DNA from: Inia geoffrensis
Taxonomy: Eukaryota; Chordata; Mammalia; Artiodactyla; Iniidae
Direction: 5' to 3'
DNA length: 64,000 nt
Assembly: GCA_036417435.1 (NCBI GenBank)
Contig: CM070901.1
Coordinates: 12,266,001-12,330,000 of the forward strand
Shown here: piece after piece, positions 46,291-59,059 of the stretch
Position numbering within the stretch: the stretch's first letter is position 1
Layout: every line of letters starts with the position of its first letter
Notes under the pieces: model-generated
The model's database searches: none
What the model was told of the DNA's origin: nothing
What the model saw: only the letters and a program-made list of their open reading frames with translations
Program-made: the position numbers and the translations under genes

Positions 46291-49200
46291 CATAAAATTT
46301 GTTTTGGGGGAAAGCTGGATTTAACTGGATTGCACAGAAAACAATAGAGACATACTCATTTTAATTCAATTTACTGAAAAAGAGAGTCAGGTGAATGAAA
46401 AAAATTGCTGGAATTGTCCTGTCATAAATGAGGAGTAATGAGATCTCCTGCAATACCAACAAGTGGAATGACTGGTCTTTATCCATTCCTTATTAGACAC
46501 AGGCAAAAGAACCCAGAATATAAACACAAGTGCAACTAGAATGGTAAATGCGAAATGGCAAAAGCATGTGGACGATCTCTTTTGTTTCTCTTTTCTCAAA
46601 TAAATAGAAATAAGCTGAAAGGGGTAATGAAAGAGGAGATATTCAAATTTAAGGAAAAGAGAGACGATATAAAAGAGTTGACTCGGAGAATGGAACAGTG
46701 AATATAATGAAGATAGAAAAGAGTTTCAATAAGAGTACACTTAGCAGTAATTAATTTAAATATTCACACATTTTATCAAATGAAAAGATATTTTAGAAGA
46801 TTAAAAACAAAGAAAGGAGAAAACACTGACATAGGTGAAAAATACATTTTTAAAAACATCAAAAATAATTTTAATTTTTATAAAAACTGTGTATTTTGAA
46901 TGTAATTTTCAAATTTGAAATTTATATTATTTCACATCATCAATATGTTGTTATTGTTTTTATAGCATGCAATAGTCAAAACTATGTACACATTTTTGTC
47001 ACAGCTAATAAAAATAGCACAGTCAATATGTTTGCACTTTTGTCTTTATTCTAAAATATAACAGAGGAAAACATATGAATTTGGAATTGTTGGTGTCTAC
47101 TGGTAGCTGCCAGCTTATAGACATCATATTTATCCTGGGAACCAAAAATTTCACTGGAGCTTTGAATTTTGGGAAAAAATAATTGAAGTAATGAAACAAC
47201 CATAAAACAGTAGATTTGGATTGTAAATAAAATGTACATTTGTACTACTAATATACACTATTCTAAGATTGTCCATCTGTGTTTCCTGTGCTGTAGCACA
47301 ACTGCAAAAGGACTGAAAAAGTTATCCATACAGGTAGCTATTCTATTTTAAGATTATACCCTAGAATTAATAAAGTGAGAAAAGTAAAATTATAATATAT
47401 ATATAAATATATATATATGAGGGAGAGACAGAAGAAGAATTATCTTTCATTATATCTAAACTTAAACTAAACCATACTTCTATACAAAATAATTTGAAAT
47501 TATGTTGGATACATTTTTCTTATTTTCAGCAAGCCATTTCTATCAAAGTCCTATGCTCTGCATATCACTGCATGCATGGATAATTCTAAGTAGCTTTATT
47601 AAGATGAGAATAAAAATTCTTAATGAGAGTAACTCAAAACTGAGAAAATTTGGGTGGAGGCTTTATAACTAGAAATTACAGGGAATTCTCTTGAGTTGTA
47701 AAGTCAGTAAATGTTAGCTGGGGTCTCTGATTCCAGATAGAAAGTTAAAATCATCTGAATGTTTTTTCATGGACTTACTGCAGAGTTTTTTGGAGGAAGT
47801 ATTTTCAGGAGGGTGTCCCTAAAAGAAACTACTGGCTTCTAATAAATTGATTCACCACTTAATTGAGACTTTTACTTCACTTTAAATTTACAGTCACCAA
47901 AGAACACAAATGTGTTGACTCTTGGTTTGGATAGAAAGGAAACCTAGGAAATAAGCCCATGTATTTGTGTCTGATCTACTGCAATATCAGTGCTAGAGAA
48001 CTGAAAATATTCCTAAATCAAGAGTTGTGCAGGGAGAGAAATAGCATGCAGGTGTCCTGGACAGGAAGGCCATGATCAGTTATAGAACAGACAGTCTAGT
48101 GTCACTAGAAGGTACAGATCTACAGAAGCGTGTATGAGGTGACAGAGAAGAGGTATTCTGGGCATAGAACTTTGAAAATCATGCTAAAGGAAAGGAAACG
48201 GTCTTTGCTGGAAGCACTAAAGATGATCATTTCAGCATTTTAAAGCAGACAGGTGATCAATTTATAGCAAACAGATTTGAGTAAGGACAGTACATGCTTG
48301 TAAACCAGTCAGGGGGTTTTATGTTTAGGTCGGGTGACAGATAGTAGTAACTAGTAATAAGTTGGTATTAGTGAATGGTTTGGAAGGATATTTATAAGGT
48401 GGGAATACCAGGAATCAGTGATTAATTCAAATGGAGGATGAAAGAAAATAAAATGTCAAGAATTTAATCCTCATACAAATAATGTGATGACAGTAGTGAA
48501 AATATATATCAGAAATTTTATTTCTGTGCAATTAGAGATATATGTTTTTAATGAGAAACCTATAGATTTAATTTTAGATTAATAGCATTTTCAGTTATTG
48601 CTAAATAGTGTATAATGGATATAAACACATGGTTAAAACATAGGCTGCAGAGCATGGCACCCAGGGAAACTCAATCCCTAGATCTAGAACCAACCAACCA
48701 ACTTCCCATTTATTACTAAGGTCTTTGTCATCCCAAGAGTGAACTATCTAATAAATTCATGCTGCTATTGATCTAGATGTACGTTATAATGTCCAATAAC
48801 TAACACACACACACAAACCAAATGCTTTTGGTGAATCAGAACCCTTAGAAATAATTTTTATAAGCAAAAAACAACAAAAAACAAAAAAAACTTTCTTAAA
48901 ATTCCTTAAAACTAGATAAGGAATATTCCACTAGTTTAAAATATCACTTGAGGGTTATGTATAATCATTTTATTTTTATCATAAAGTGTATGAGAATTGG
49001 AAAAATATTCAAACAACAGAATTTCACTACAGAATAGTAAAGTGGACATTTCTGTCAGAAAGAGCAGACAGAAAGAGAACAGTATAAAACTCTGAGGGCT
49101 GCTGTCTGATCCTGCAGGTTCCAAACCACTTGTCTTAGGGTTACTTTAGTGGCTGTTAGTGACTTCAAGCCACTTCTAAAACTCTGTTTCCCATAAATAA

Positions 49201-50385
49201 GAGAAATTTGTCATTATTTTTTTGCAATGGTGATGCCTCTATGTATTTAATTTCCTTAATTGTATACCACCTGTGCTAACAGTTGTATTGTAAAACTTGG
49301 GGGGCATTGGGAAAGTTTATGTATATATATACATATAAAGTTGGAAGGGATATATATATATAGCTTTGCAATTAACCTTGTTTTCTGCTTTAAACTTTTA
49401 CAAATCAAAATGCTTTGCTTTTATTTCACTTTTATAAAATCTGTAAAGGCTAAAAAAAAAATGGAGAGAAAGATAGAGTGATTTATTGAATGTGTGATAA
49501 AGTTTAGTAAACCTGCTCGGGAACTCCTTTAAGCATCTGTGCTAAGTGGAAGATAGAATGTAAATCAGATAAGAATCCCAATGACCAGTCTTAGAGCTAC
49601 CCTCCTCCAGCTACATTGTTACTCTCAAACTTACTTTTAGTTCTGAGATAGCATCATTTTGCCTCAAAATGCAGTACTGTGTGTAAACCACTGCAGGGGC
49701 CAGTGCCAATATAGACAATTTCGTAACATCCATGGAAGTATATGGAACAGATTTTATTAGAATCTTGATCTAGAATGTTTTTCATAATTCTAAGTTAAGG
49801 TGAAAGGATGACTCATGACGTTATTTCTCACAGATCACTTTTATGATTTCCCCAAGGTCATTCAATACATCCAGAGTGACATTTTTCTTTTAGAAAGTTT
49901 GCGAATGTGTGGACACAGTGCTTTACAAATTGCTCCTCAAAGATGTCATATATCAGAAAGAGCAGATTCCATTGTTAGGGAGCTAAGTTGAACAATGGCA
50001 AGTAGCTAACAGTGTGGTTAAATATACCTATAGAAACAAAGAAAATACTGCAAAACACCTAGCCAAACAATCCATCAATACACACAATGCTGTACAGAAA
50101 CCATAAATTCTACCATGGCACTGCTACACTTGCAGAGGGAATCAAACACTGAATATCACAGGAGCATATGCCAGGGTAGGACAACCTGTGTGGAGCACGT
50201 GGGCTTGCTGGTGTTTCCTTGCAAAATATTTTCACGGATTCATCTCCAAACCCTACAGAGGCAACTTTTAAAAGTAAGAAACATTCTTGGATATAAAAAA
50301 AGCAAGGAGGCTGCCTGAATTCCCACGCTACGTGTGTAACAAAGAGCAGTATAGCAGTCTCCTGCAGGATTCATGCTGAGTGTGA
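46291..50385. other. Mostly unique AT-rich sequence
   Basis: No gene recognised. Contains (TA)n tracts (47391-47418 and 49320-49362) and a short CA run near 48803. The 67-codon frame at 50115-50318 has no recognisable domain. Confidence 0.5.
47391..47418. repeat. (TA)n
   Basis: AT-alternating tract, interrupted once by 'aaat'. Confidence 0.85.
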
Positions 50386-50387
50386 GT

Positions 50388-50755
50388 GTATTCCTTTGCT
50401 AGGGCTGCCATAAGAAAGTACTGCAGACCATATGGCTTAAACAATAGAAGTATTTTTGTCACAGTTCTGGAGGCTGGAAATTCAAGATCAAGGTGATGGC
50501 AGGCTTGGTTTCTTCTCATGCCTGTCTCCCTGACTTTTTGTTGGCTGTCCTCTCCCTATGTCTTCACATGGCCTGTGCCCAGATTTCCCCTTCTTATAAG
50601 GACACCAGTTACTTTGGATTAGGATCTACCCTAATGCCATACTTTCAACTTAATTACCTCTTTGAAGAGCGTCTTTCCAAATGAAGTCACTTTCTGAGGT
50701 ACCTGGGGTTAGGACTTCAACCTATAAAACTGGGGTTGGCATAATTCAGCACACC
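50388..50755 (-). mobile_element. MLT1-type LTR (MaLR), minus strand
   Basis: The plus strand reads as reverse MLT1: 'tttgctagggctgccataagaaagtac', 'cacagttctggaggctggaaattcaagatcaagg', 'cttcacatggcctgtgccc', 'cttataaggacaccagtta' and 'aatgaagtcactttctgagg'. Solo LTR with no internal genes. Confidence 0.85.
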
Positions 50756-51124
50756 ACAATGAGAAAGAAAGGCAGAGAAGAAGGTGAGCTGCACAGTGCT
50801 GCTTTTAAATGCTTTAAATATAGGGTATGAATCATTTTTTCCCCTTTGGTTTAATTACATTTGAACCAATTTTGAATCTAACATTTATCTTTCTCCAAAA
50901 AATAATAAATACTCATTTTAGAAAATGTACAAAACTCAAAGGTGTTATGAGAGAAAAAATTCCATTTTTTTCTATCATGAAAACTTTTAAAATGGAAACA
51001 ATTCACATAAGTATCAGGTTTTGTATATTATTTCCATTACTTTTGTATTTACCAGTGTACTGGAAACAGTGTCCCTTCTATTATCAGATTATTGAAATTT
51101 TAATGACTACATAATATTTTGAGT

Positions 51125-51239
51125 AGTAAGATGGTTAATTTTAATTGTATGTGTCAACCTGGCTAGATCATGGTGCCATGTTTGTCAAATTCCAGTAAAG
51201 ATTTTGTGGTGAACATATGTTTTAAATGTGATTAACATT
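51125..51239 (+). mobile_element. Left part of an old repeat split by the L1
   Basis: 'atggttaattttaattgtatgtgtcaacctggctagatcatgg' and 'gtgattaacattt' are the left end of a widespread mammalian repeat (LTR-like, family name not asserted). Its right part is at 57254-57580. The L1 inserted between them and duplicated tgtgattaacatt (51227-51239). Confidence 0.75.
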
Positions 51240-51690
51240 TATTTTAATTTTTAAAACATTTTAAACATCATTATTGGAGTATAATTGCTTTACAATGTTG
51301 TGTTAGTTTCTGCTGTATAACAAAGTGAATCAGCTATATGTATACATATATTCCCATATCCCCTCCCTCTTGCGTCTCCCTCCCACCTTCCCTATCCCAC
51401 CCCTCTAGATGGCCACAAAGCACCGAGCTGATCTCCCTGTGCTACGCAGCAGCTTCCCACTAGCTCTCTATTTTACATTTGGTAGTGTATATATGTCCAT
51501 GCCATTCTCTCACTTCGTCCCAGCTTACCCTCCCCCCTCCCCGTGTCCTTAAGTCCATTCTCTTTGTCTGTGTCTTTGTTCCTGTCCTGGACTTAGGTTC
51601 CTCAGAACCTTTTTTTTTTTAAATTTCATAAATATGTATTACATACGGTATTTGTTTTACTCTTTCTGACTTACTTCACTCTGTATGACA
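51240..51690 (-). other. L1 3' UTR, long type
   Basis: Complement holds 'gtggccatctagaggggtggg', a G/A-rich stretch (complement of the C/T-rich 51357-51410) and 'attatactccaataatgatg' before the tail. The short L1 at 38221-38325 ends in the same sequence. Confidence 0.82.
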
Positions 51691-54600
51691 GACTCTATGT
51701 CCATCTACTTCACTACAAATAACTCAGTTTTGTTTCTTTTTATGGCTGAGTAATATTCCATTGTATATATGTGCCACATCTTCTTCATCCATTTGTCTGT
51801 CAATGGACACTTAGGTTGCTTCCATGTCCTGTCTATTGCAAATACAGCTGCAATGAACATTGTGGTACATGACTCTTTGTGAATTATGGTTTTCTCAGGG
51901 TATATGCCCAGTAGTGGGATTGCTGGGTCGTATGGTAGTTCTATTTTTAGTTTTTTATGGAACCTCCATACTGTTCTCCATAGTGGCTGTATCAATTTAC
52001 ATTTCCACCAACAGTGCAAGAAGGTTCCCTTTTCTCCACACCCTCTTCAGCATTTATTGTTTGTAGATTTTTTGAAGATGGCCATTCTGAGTGGTGTGAG
52101 GTGATACCTCATTGTAGTTTTGATTTGCATTTCTCTAATGATTAGTGATGTTGAGCATCCTTTCATGTGTTTGTTGGCAATCTGTATGTATTTTTTGGAG
52201 AAATGTTTATTTATGTCTTCTGCCCATTTTTTGATTGGGTTGTTTGCTTTTTGGATATTGAGCTGCATGAGCTGTTTTTATATTTTGGAGATTAATCCCT
52301 TGTCAGTTGCTTCATTTTCAAGTATTTTCACCCATTCTGAGGGTTGTCTTTTTGTCTTGCTTATGGTTTTCTTTGTTGTGCAAAAGCTTTTAAGTTTCAT
52401 TAGGTCCCATTTGTTTATTTTTGGTTTTATTTCCCTTTCTCTAGGAGTTGTGTCAAAAAAGTATCTTTCTGTGATTAATGTTATAGAGTGTTCTGCCTAT
52501 GTTTTCCTCTAAGAGTTTTATAGTGTCTGGCCTTACATTTAGGTCTTTACTCCATTTTGAGTATATTTTTGTGTATGGTGTTAAGAATGTTCTAATTTCA
52601 TTCTTTTACATGTAGCTGTCCAGTTTTCCCAGCACCACTTATTGAAGAGGTTATCTTTTCATAGTTGCATGTTCTTGCCTCCTTCATCAAAGATAAGGTG
52701 ACCATACGTATGTGGGTTTATCTCTGGGCTCTCTGTCCTGTTCCATTGATCTATATTTCTGTTTTTGTGCCAGTACTATATTGTCTTGATTACTATAGCT
52801 TTGTAGTATAGTCTGAAGTCAGGGTGCCTGATTCCTCCACCTCTGTTTTTCTTTCTCAAGATTGCTTTGGCTATTTGGGGTCTTTTGTGTTTCCACACAA
52901 ATTGTGAAATTTTTTGTTCTAGCTCTGAGAAAAATGCCTTTGGTAGTTTGATAGGGATTGTATTGAATCTGTAGATTGCTTTGGGTAGTATAGTCACTTA
53001 CACACGGTTGATTCTTCCAAACCAAGAACATGGCATATCTCTCCATCTGTTTGTATCATCTTTAATTACTTTCATCAGTGTCTTATAGTTTTCTGCATAC
53101 AGGTTTTTTGGTCTCCTTAGGTAGGTTTATTCTTAGGTATTTTATTCTTTTTGTTTCACTGGTAAATGGAAGTGTTTTCTTAATTTCTCTTTCAGATTTT
53201 TCATCATTAGTGTATAGGAATGCAAGAGATTTCTGTGCATTAATTTTGTATCCTGCTACTTTACCAAATTCATTGATTAGCTCTAGCAGTTTTCTGGTAG
53301 CATCTTTAGGATTCTCTATGCAGAGTTATCATGTCATCAGCAAACAGTGACAGCATTACTTCTTCTTTTCCAATTTGTATTCCTTTTATTTCTTTTTCTT
53401 CTCTGATTGCATAGTTACTTCCAAAACTATGTTGAATAATAGTGAGAGTGGGCATCCTTGTCTTGTTTCTGATTTTAGAGGAAATGGTTGCAGTTTCTCA
53501 TCATTAAGAACGATGTTGGCTGTGGGTTTGTCATATATGGTCTTTATTATGTTGAGGTAAGTTCCCTCTATGCCTACTTTCTAGAGGGTTTTTATCATAC
53601 ATGGGTGTTGAATTTTGTTGAGAGCTTTTTCTGCATCTATTGAGATTATCATGTGGTTTTTATACTTCAGTTTGTTAATGTGGTGTATCACGATTGATTT
53701 GCATATACTGAAGAATCCTTGCATTCCTGGAATAAACCTCAGTTGACCATGGTGTATGATCCTTTTAATGTGCTGTTGGATTCTGTTTGCTAGTATTTTG
53801 TTGAGGATATTTGCATCTATGTTCACGGTGACTTTGGCCTGTAGTTTTCTTTTTTTGTGACATCTTTGTCTGGTTTTGGTATCAGGGTGATGGTGGCCTC
53901 ATAGAATGAGTTTGGGAGTGCTGTGCCCTCTGCTATTTTTTGGAAGAGTTTAAAAATGATAGGTGTTAGGTATTCTCTAAATGTTTGATAGAATTTGTCT
54001 GTGAAGCCATCTGGTCCTGGGCTTTTGTTTGTTGGAAGATTTTTAATCACAGTTTCAATTTCAGTGCTTGTGATTGGTTTGTTTATATTTTCTATTTCTT
54101 CCTGGCTCAGTCTCAGAAGGTCATGCTTTTCTAAGGATATGTCCATTTCTTCCAGGTTGTCCATTTTATTGGCCGATAGTTGCATGTAGTAACCCCTCAT
54201 GATTCTTTGCATTTTTGCAGTGTTCTGCTTTTTCATTTCTAATTCCGTTGATTTGAGTCTTCTTTTTTTCTTGATGAGTCTGGCTAGTGGCTTATCAATT
54301 TTGTTTATCTTCTCAAAGAACTAGCTTTTAGTTTTATTGATCTTTGCTATTGTTTCCTTCATTTCTTTTCCATTTATTTCTGATCTGATCTTTATGATTT
54401 CTTTCCTTCTGCTACCTTTGGGGGTTTTTTGTTCTTCTTTCTCTAATTGCTTTAGGGGTAAGGTTAGGTGTTTTTTTTTTGGCGGTATGTGGGCCTCTCA
54501 CTGTTGTGGCCTCTCCCATTGTGGAGCACAGGTTCCGGATGCGCAGGCCCAGTGGCCATGGCTCACAGACCCAGCTGCTTCACGGCATGTGGGATCTTCC

Positions 54601-55600
54601 CGGACTGGGGCAGGAACCCGTGTCCCCTGCATCGGCAGGCAGACTCTCAACAACTGCACCACCAGGGAAGCCCCAAGGTTAGGTTTTTTATTTGAGATTT
54701 TTCTTGTTCTTGAGGTAGGATTGTATTGCTATAAACTTCCCACTTAGAACTGCTTTTGCTGCATCCCGTAGATTTTGGGTCATTGTGATATTATTATCAT
54801 TTGCTTCTAGGTATTTTTTTTATTTCCCCATTGACTTCCTCAGTGTTCTCTTGGTTATCTAGTAGTGTATTGTTTAGCCTCCATGTGTTTGTACTTTTTT
54901 TACAGTTTTTTTTGCTGCAATTGATATCTAGTCTCATAGCATTGTGATTGGAAAAGATACTTGATACAATTTCCATTTTCTTAAATTTACCAAGGCTTTG
55001 TGACCAAGGATTTGTGACCCAAGATATGATCTATCCTAGAGAATGTTCCATGAGCACTTGAGAAGAAAGTGTATTTTGTTGTTTTTGGACGGAATGTCCT
55101 ATAAATATTAAGTAAGTCCATCTTCTTTAATGTATCATTTAAAGTTTGTGTGTTCTTATTTATTTTCATTTTGGATGATCTGTCCATCAGTGAAAGTGAG
55201 GTGTTAAAGTCCCCTGCTATGATTGTGTTACTGTCAGTTTCCCCTTTTATGGCTGTTAGCACGTGCCTTATGTATTGAGGTGCTCCTATGTTGGGTGCAT
55301 AAATATTTACCATTTTTATATCTTCTTCTTGGACCGATCCCTTGATCATTATGTAGTGTCCTTCTTTGTCTCTTGTAATAGTCTTTATATAAAGTCTATT
55401 TTGTTTGATATGAGAATTGCTACTCCAGCTTTCTTTTGATTTCCTTTGCATGGAATATCTTTTTCTATCCCCTCACTTTCAGTCTGTGTGTGTATCCCTA
55501 GGTCTGAAGTGGGTCTCTTGTAGACAACATATCTAATGGTTTTGTTTTTGAATCCATTCAGCCAGTCTATGTCTTTTGGTTGGAGCATTTAATCCATTTA
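51690..55600 (-). pseudogene. L1 ORF2 (endonuclease/reverse transcriptase), broken
   Basis: ORF2p would nick DNA and reverse-transcribe L1 RNA. The endonuclease part (54987-55588) keeps GDFN (55203-55214) and the SRIDHILGHK string. The RT part keeps FADD at 53333-53344, and 53823-54236 contains [19 protein letters not shown]. The C-terminus keeps KMWHIYTMEYYSAIKRNKT (near 51740). The frame is cut by many indels and by a 205-bp SINE at 54470-54674 in the linker between endonuclease and RT. The exact start codon was not fixed. Confidence 0.9.
54470..54674 (-). mobile_element. CHR SINE nested in L1 ORF2, minus strand
   Basis: T-run, 'ggcggtatgtgggcctctcac', body, and a head ending with the complement of 'ggggcttccctggtggtgcag'. 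A perfect 10-bp TSD, aaggttaggt, is at 54460-54469 and 54675-54684. Several CpG sites have decayed to TpG or CpA. It post-dates the L1. Confidence 0.95.
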
Positions 55601-55644
55601 CAATTAAGGTAATTATTGATATGTATGTTACCATTATCATTTTC

Positions 55645-56590
55645 TTAGTTGTTTTGGGTTTGTTTTTCTAGGTCTTTTCCTTCTCTTGTGTTTCCTGCGT
55701 AGAGAAGTTCCTTTAGCATTTGTTGTAAAGCTTGTTTGGTGGTGCCGAATTCTCTTAGATTTTGCTTGTATGTAAAGCTTTTAATTTCTCCGTCAAATCT
55801 GAATGAGATCCTTGCTGGATAGAGTAATCTTGGTTGTAGGTTTTTCCCTTTCATCACTTTAAATATGTCCTGCCACTTCCTTCTGGCTTGCAGAGTTTCT
55901 GCCTAAAGATCAGCTGTTAACCTTATGGGGATTCCCTTTTATGTTATTTGTTGTTTTTCCCTTCCTGCTTTTAATATCTTTTCTTTGTATTTAATTTTTT
56001 GATAGTTTGATTAGTATGTGTCTTGGCGTGTTTCTCCTTGGATTTATCCTTTATGGGACTCTCTGCCTTTCCTGGATTTGATTAACTATTTCCTTTCCCA
56101 TATTAGGGAAGTTTTCAACTATAATCTCTTCAAATGTTTTCTCAGTACCTTTCTTTTACTCTTCTTCTTCTGGCACCCCTATAATTCAAATGTTGGTGCT
56201 TTTAATGTTGTTCCAGAGGTCTCTGAGACTGTGTCAATTTTTCCATTCATTTTTCTTTATTCTGCTCTGCAGTAGTTATTTCCACTATTTTATCTTCCAG
56301 GTCACTTACAGCTTCTTCTGCTGCAGTTATTCTGCTATTGATTCCTTCTAGAGAATTTTTAGTTTCATTTATTGTGTTGTTCATCATTGTTTGTTTGCTC
56401 TTTCGTTCTTCTAGGTCCTTGTTAAATGTTTCTTGTATTTTCTCCATTCTGTTTCCAAGATTTTGGATCATCTTTACTATCATTACTTTGAATTCTTTTT
56501 CAGGTAGACTGCCTATTTCCTCTCATTTGTTTGGTTTAGTGGGTTTTTACCTCATTCCTTCATCTGTTGCGTATTTCTCTGTCTTCTCAT
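55645..56590 (-). pseudogene. L1 ORF1, broken
   Basis: The start ATG is present at 56590-56588 (M-R-R-Q-R-N-T), but codon 13 is TGA (56554-56552). The coiled-coil part (56247-56483) has heptad-like K/E/I/L/N spacing with SLEGINSRITAAEEAVSDLE. The C-terminal domain (55645-55857) has LLYPARISFRFDGEIKSFT and ALQQMLKELLYAGNTREGKD. The whole region spans 315 codons, about normal for ORF1, but several indels split it. Confidence 0.9.
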
Positions 56591-57253
56591 TTTACTTAAC
56601 TTACTGTGTTTGGAGTCTCCTTTTCACAGGCTGCAAGTTTGTAGTTCCCATTTTTTTTGGTGTCCACCCCAGTGGGTAAGGTTGGTTCAGTGGGTTGCAT
56701 AGGCTTCCTGATGGAGGGGACTGGTGCCTGTGTTCTGATGGTTGGGGCTGGACCTTGTCTTTCTGGTGGTCTAGACCATGTCTGGTGGTGTGTTTTGGGG
56801 GTCTGTGGCTTTATTATGATTTTAGGCAGCCTCTCTGCTAATGGACGAGGTTGTACTCCTGTCCTGCTAGTTATTTAGCATGGGGCATCCAGCACAGGAG
56901 CTTGCTGGCTGTTGGGTGGAGCTGGGTCTTAGCGTTGAGACCGAGATCTCTGAGAGAGCGCTCACTGATTGATATCACATGGGGCCAGGAGGTCTCTGGT
57001 TGTCCAATGTCCTGTACTCAGCTCTCCCACCTCAGAGACTCAGGCCTGACACCTGGCCAGAACACCAAGACCTTATCTGCCACATGGCCAGGTATGTGGG
57101 GAGTTTCTTGCCTTCTGGGAAGTCTGAAGTCTTCTGCCACCATTCAGTAGGTGATCTGTAGGAATTGTTTCACACGTAGATATATTTTTGATATATTTGT
57201 TGGGAGGAAGTTTATCTCCGCATCTTACTCCTGCACTGTCATGAAGGTTCCCC
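56591..57253 (-). promoter_or_regulatory. L1 5' UTR with internal promoter
   Basis: About 660 bp upstream of ORF1, more GC-rich than the surroundings. In L1 the 5' UTR carries an internal Pol II promoter starting at base 1. The complement begins 'ggggaaccttcatgacagtgc' at 57253 and contains 'cttcctcccaacaaatatatc' and 'gaagacttcagacttcccag', as in other cetartiodactyl L1 5' ends. Many CpGs look lost, so activity is unlikely. Confidence 0.75.
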
Positions 57254-57580
57254 TGTGATTATCATTGAAATCAATAGGCTTTAAGTAAAGCAGATTTGCC
57301 TCCATGATGTGGGTGGGCCTCATTTAATCAGCTGAAGGTCTTAGAGAAGAGACTGCGGTTCCCCTAGGAAGAACTTGTGCCACCAAACAGCCCTTTGACT
57401 CAAGATTTTAACATTAAGTTTTCATTGGTTCTCCAGTGTACTGGTCTGCATTGTAGATTTTGGATTTGCCAGCCCCACAACAGTGTAAGCCAATTGCTTA
57501 AAATCTCTCTCTCATACACACATGTCCTACACTTCCTACTGGTTCTGTTTCTCTGGAGAACCTATTGACCTTGACTTTAC
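57254..57580 (+). mobile_element. Right part of the old repeat split by the L1
   Basis: 'tgtgggtgggcctcatttaatcagctgaagg', 'cagccccacaacagtgtaagccaattgctt' and 'cctactggttctgtttctctggagaacct' complete the repeat begun at 51125. Joining the two parts at the TSD gives a collinear element of about 430 bp. Confidence 0.75.
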
Positions 57581-59055
57581 ATTGTTCTTTTTGCTGTTTG
57601 AATTTAAGCTTTTCCCTTAATTTCTATGTAAAAATGTGATGATGAACATCAGTGTCCACAGAACTGGCAGGGTTTTCTTCCTAGATCTTCCCACATAGCT
57701 TTTAAACATAGCCTGCAATTTCAATGAAACCACACTCTATTTCCATTTCCTATTTTCAGCCCATCAAATCTCCTTTGCCCTAAATCTTTGTCATTTTGTT
57801 GATGCCTTTATTATCCATTTTCTCTGCATGTTTATTCACAAATTCCTATGTTTCTCTTTTTTGATGTATCCTAGAGCTATCCTTATCCTTCCCTATTTCT
57901 CTGGAATTTTCCAAACCAAAATCAATAGTAAAAATACTTTCTTTCCTAGTTTCATTATAAACTGTTCTCTCTACCTCCTGGTGTCAATTGAAACTCAGCT
58001 CTCTAATACTGCTACAGTCCCCAAGCTCTTTTAAATGGAAACCACATACTTCCACAGATTCTAGAGGTAATTTTGGGTTTCATCTCAGGGCTCAATGACA
58101 TTTCTAAATCAAAGGTTCCTGAACTGAACACATATATAAAAGAAAAAAAAATTCCCTGTAGACATTGAGTAATGCCAGTGTCTAATCCTACTAATTTCCA
58201 ACATGAGTAATTATATTTTTGTCATTCTCCATATTTAATTGAAAATGTTGGTACACATCTCATAGTGTTCATTTCCATCCCAAGTGACATTAAAATCAAT
58301 CCTTGTTTGATATCACTTCTATTCTTTTCTTTCCTTTCCTTTCCTTTCCTTTCTTTCCCTTTCCTTTCCTTTCCTGCAGAGAACTCTTCCCTATGGGAAG
58401 TGACTGCATTTGGCCTGATGGAGCTAATTTGACCCCAAATGGTATATAACTAATTAAGTGCCTATTGCAATTTCCAACACTCTATATAAAATAATCTTAT
58501 AAACTTATAATAATCTTATGATCTAAGCCTAGATAATTAGATCTCTCCTTGAAATTATGTTCTTCAGATATTGGAGACTTCTTTTCAGTTAGGATAAATA
58601 GGATGTTACAATGTAATTCCAATCCCATAGTGATTATTCTATATCCTATAGAGAAGAATTATGATAGTGGTGCTAAGCAGAGCAATCAGAGCTCAGAAAT
58701 AGAGAGAGGGAAAGAACACTAAAACTCATGTAAAGTTCCTGATACCAGTAGCACCAATACTCAGATCACTATTTTAGCTTCCAACTGCATAAAGCAATAC
58801 ATCTCAGTGTTGAATGCTAGTTTGAATTGAGTTTTTCTTGTTAGAAATTTTTACTGATGATCATTATATAAAATAAAATGTTGAAATCTTTTATATACAG
58901 CTCAATAAATTTTTGCCTATGTAAAACCACCTAGATTAATACAGTTTCATATCATCTAGATCTAGTCAAACAACCCCCCCCCCCAAACACACACAGAGGT
59001 AACATGATTCTAACTTTCATTGTCATAGATGAACTATCAAACTCCATAGAATAGG
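57581..59055. other. Unique sequence
   Basis: No gene recognised. Contains a (TTTCC)n tract and a C run (about 58973-58984). Confidence 0.5.
58324..58375. repeat. (TTTCC)n microsatellite
   Basis: About ten CTTTC/TTTCC units with slight interruption. Confidence 0.93.
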
Positions 59056-59059
59056 GAAT

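Larger units (their letters stand above)
51240..57253 (-). mobile_element. Near full-length L1, minus strand
   Basis: A complete-layout LINE-1 of about 6.0 kb including a nested SINE. On the minus strand: 5' UTR (57253-56591), ORF1 (56590-55645), ORF2 (about 55600-51690), 3' UTR with AATAAA-type signal, and A-rich tail (complement of 51240-51265). It is flanked by a 13-bp TSD, tgtgattaacatt (51227-51239) and tgtgattatcatt (57254-57266), with one mismatch. Each coding region carries stops or frameshifts, so it is inactive. Its ORF2 is clearly related to that of the L1 at 11548-16976, but its 3' UTR is of a different type and about 450 bp long. Confidence 0.95.

Noticed and set aside
50115..50318. 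67-codon frame in less AT-rich sequence, considered as an exon
   Set aside because: No splice signals in phase and no recognised similarity; not supported.
52120..52512. 130-codon plus-strand frame resembling a membrane protein
   Set aside because: Antisense of L1 ORF2; the hydrophobic look comes from complementing A-rich L1 sequence.
54337..54747. 136-codon plus-strand frame
   Set aside because: It is antisense L1 ORF2 joined to antisense SINE; no protein family.
51705..56483. Considered as a possible active L1
   Set aside because: ORF1 has TGA at codon 13, ORF2 has many indels, and a SINE lies inside ORF2.
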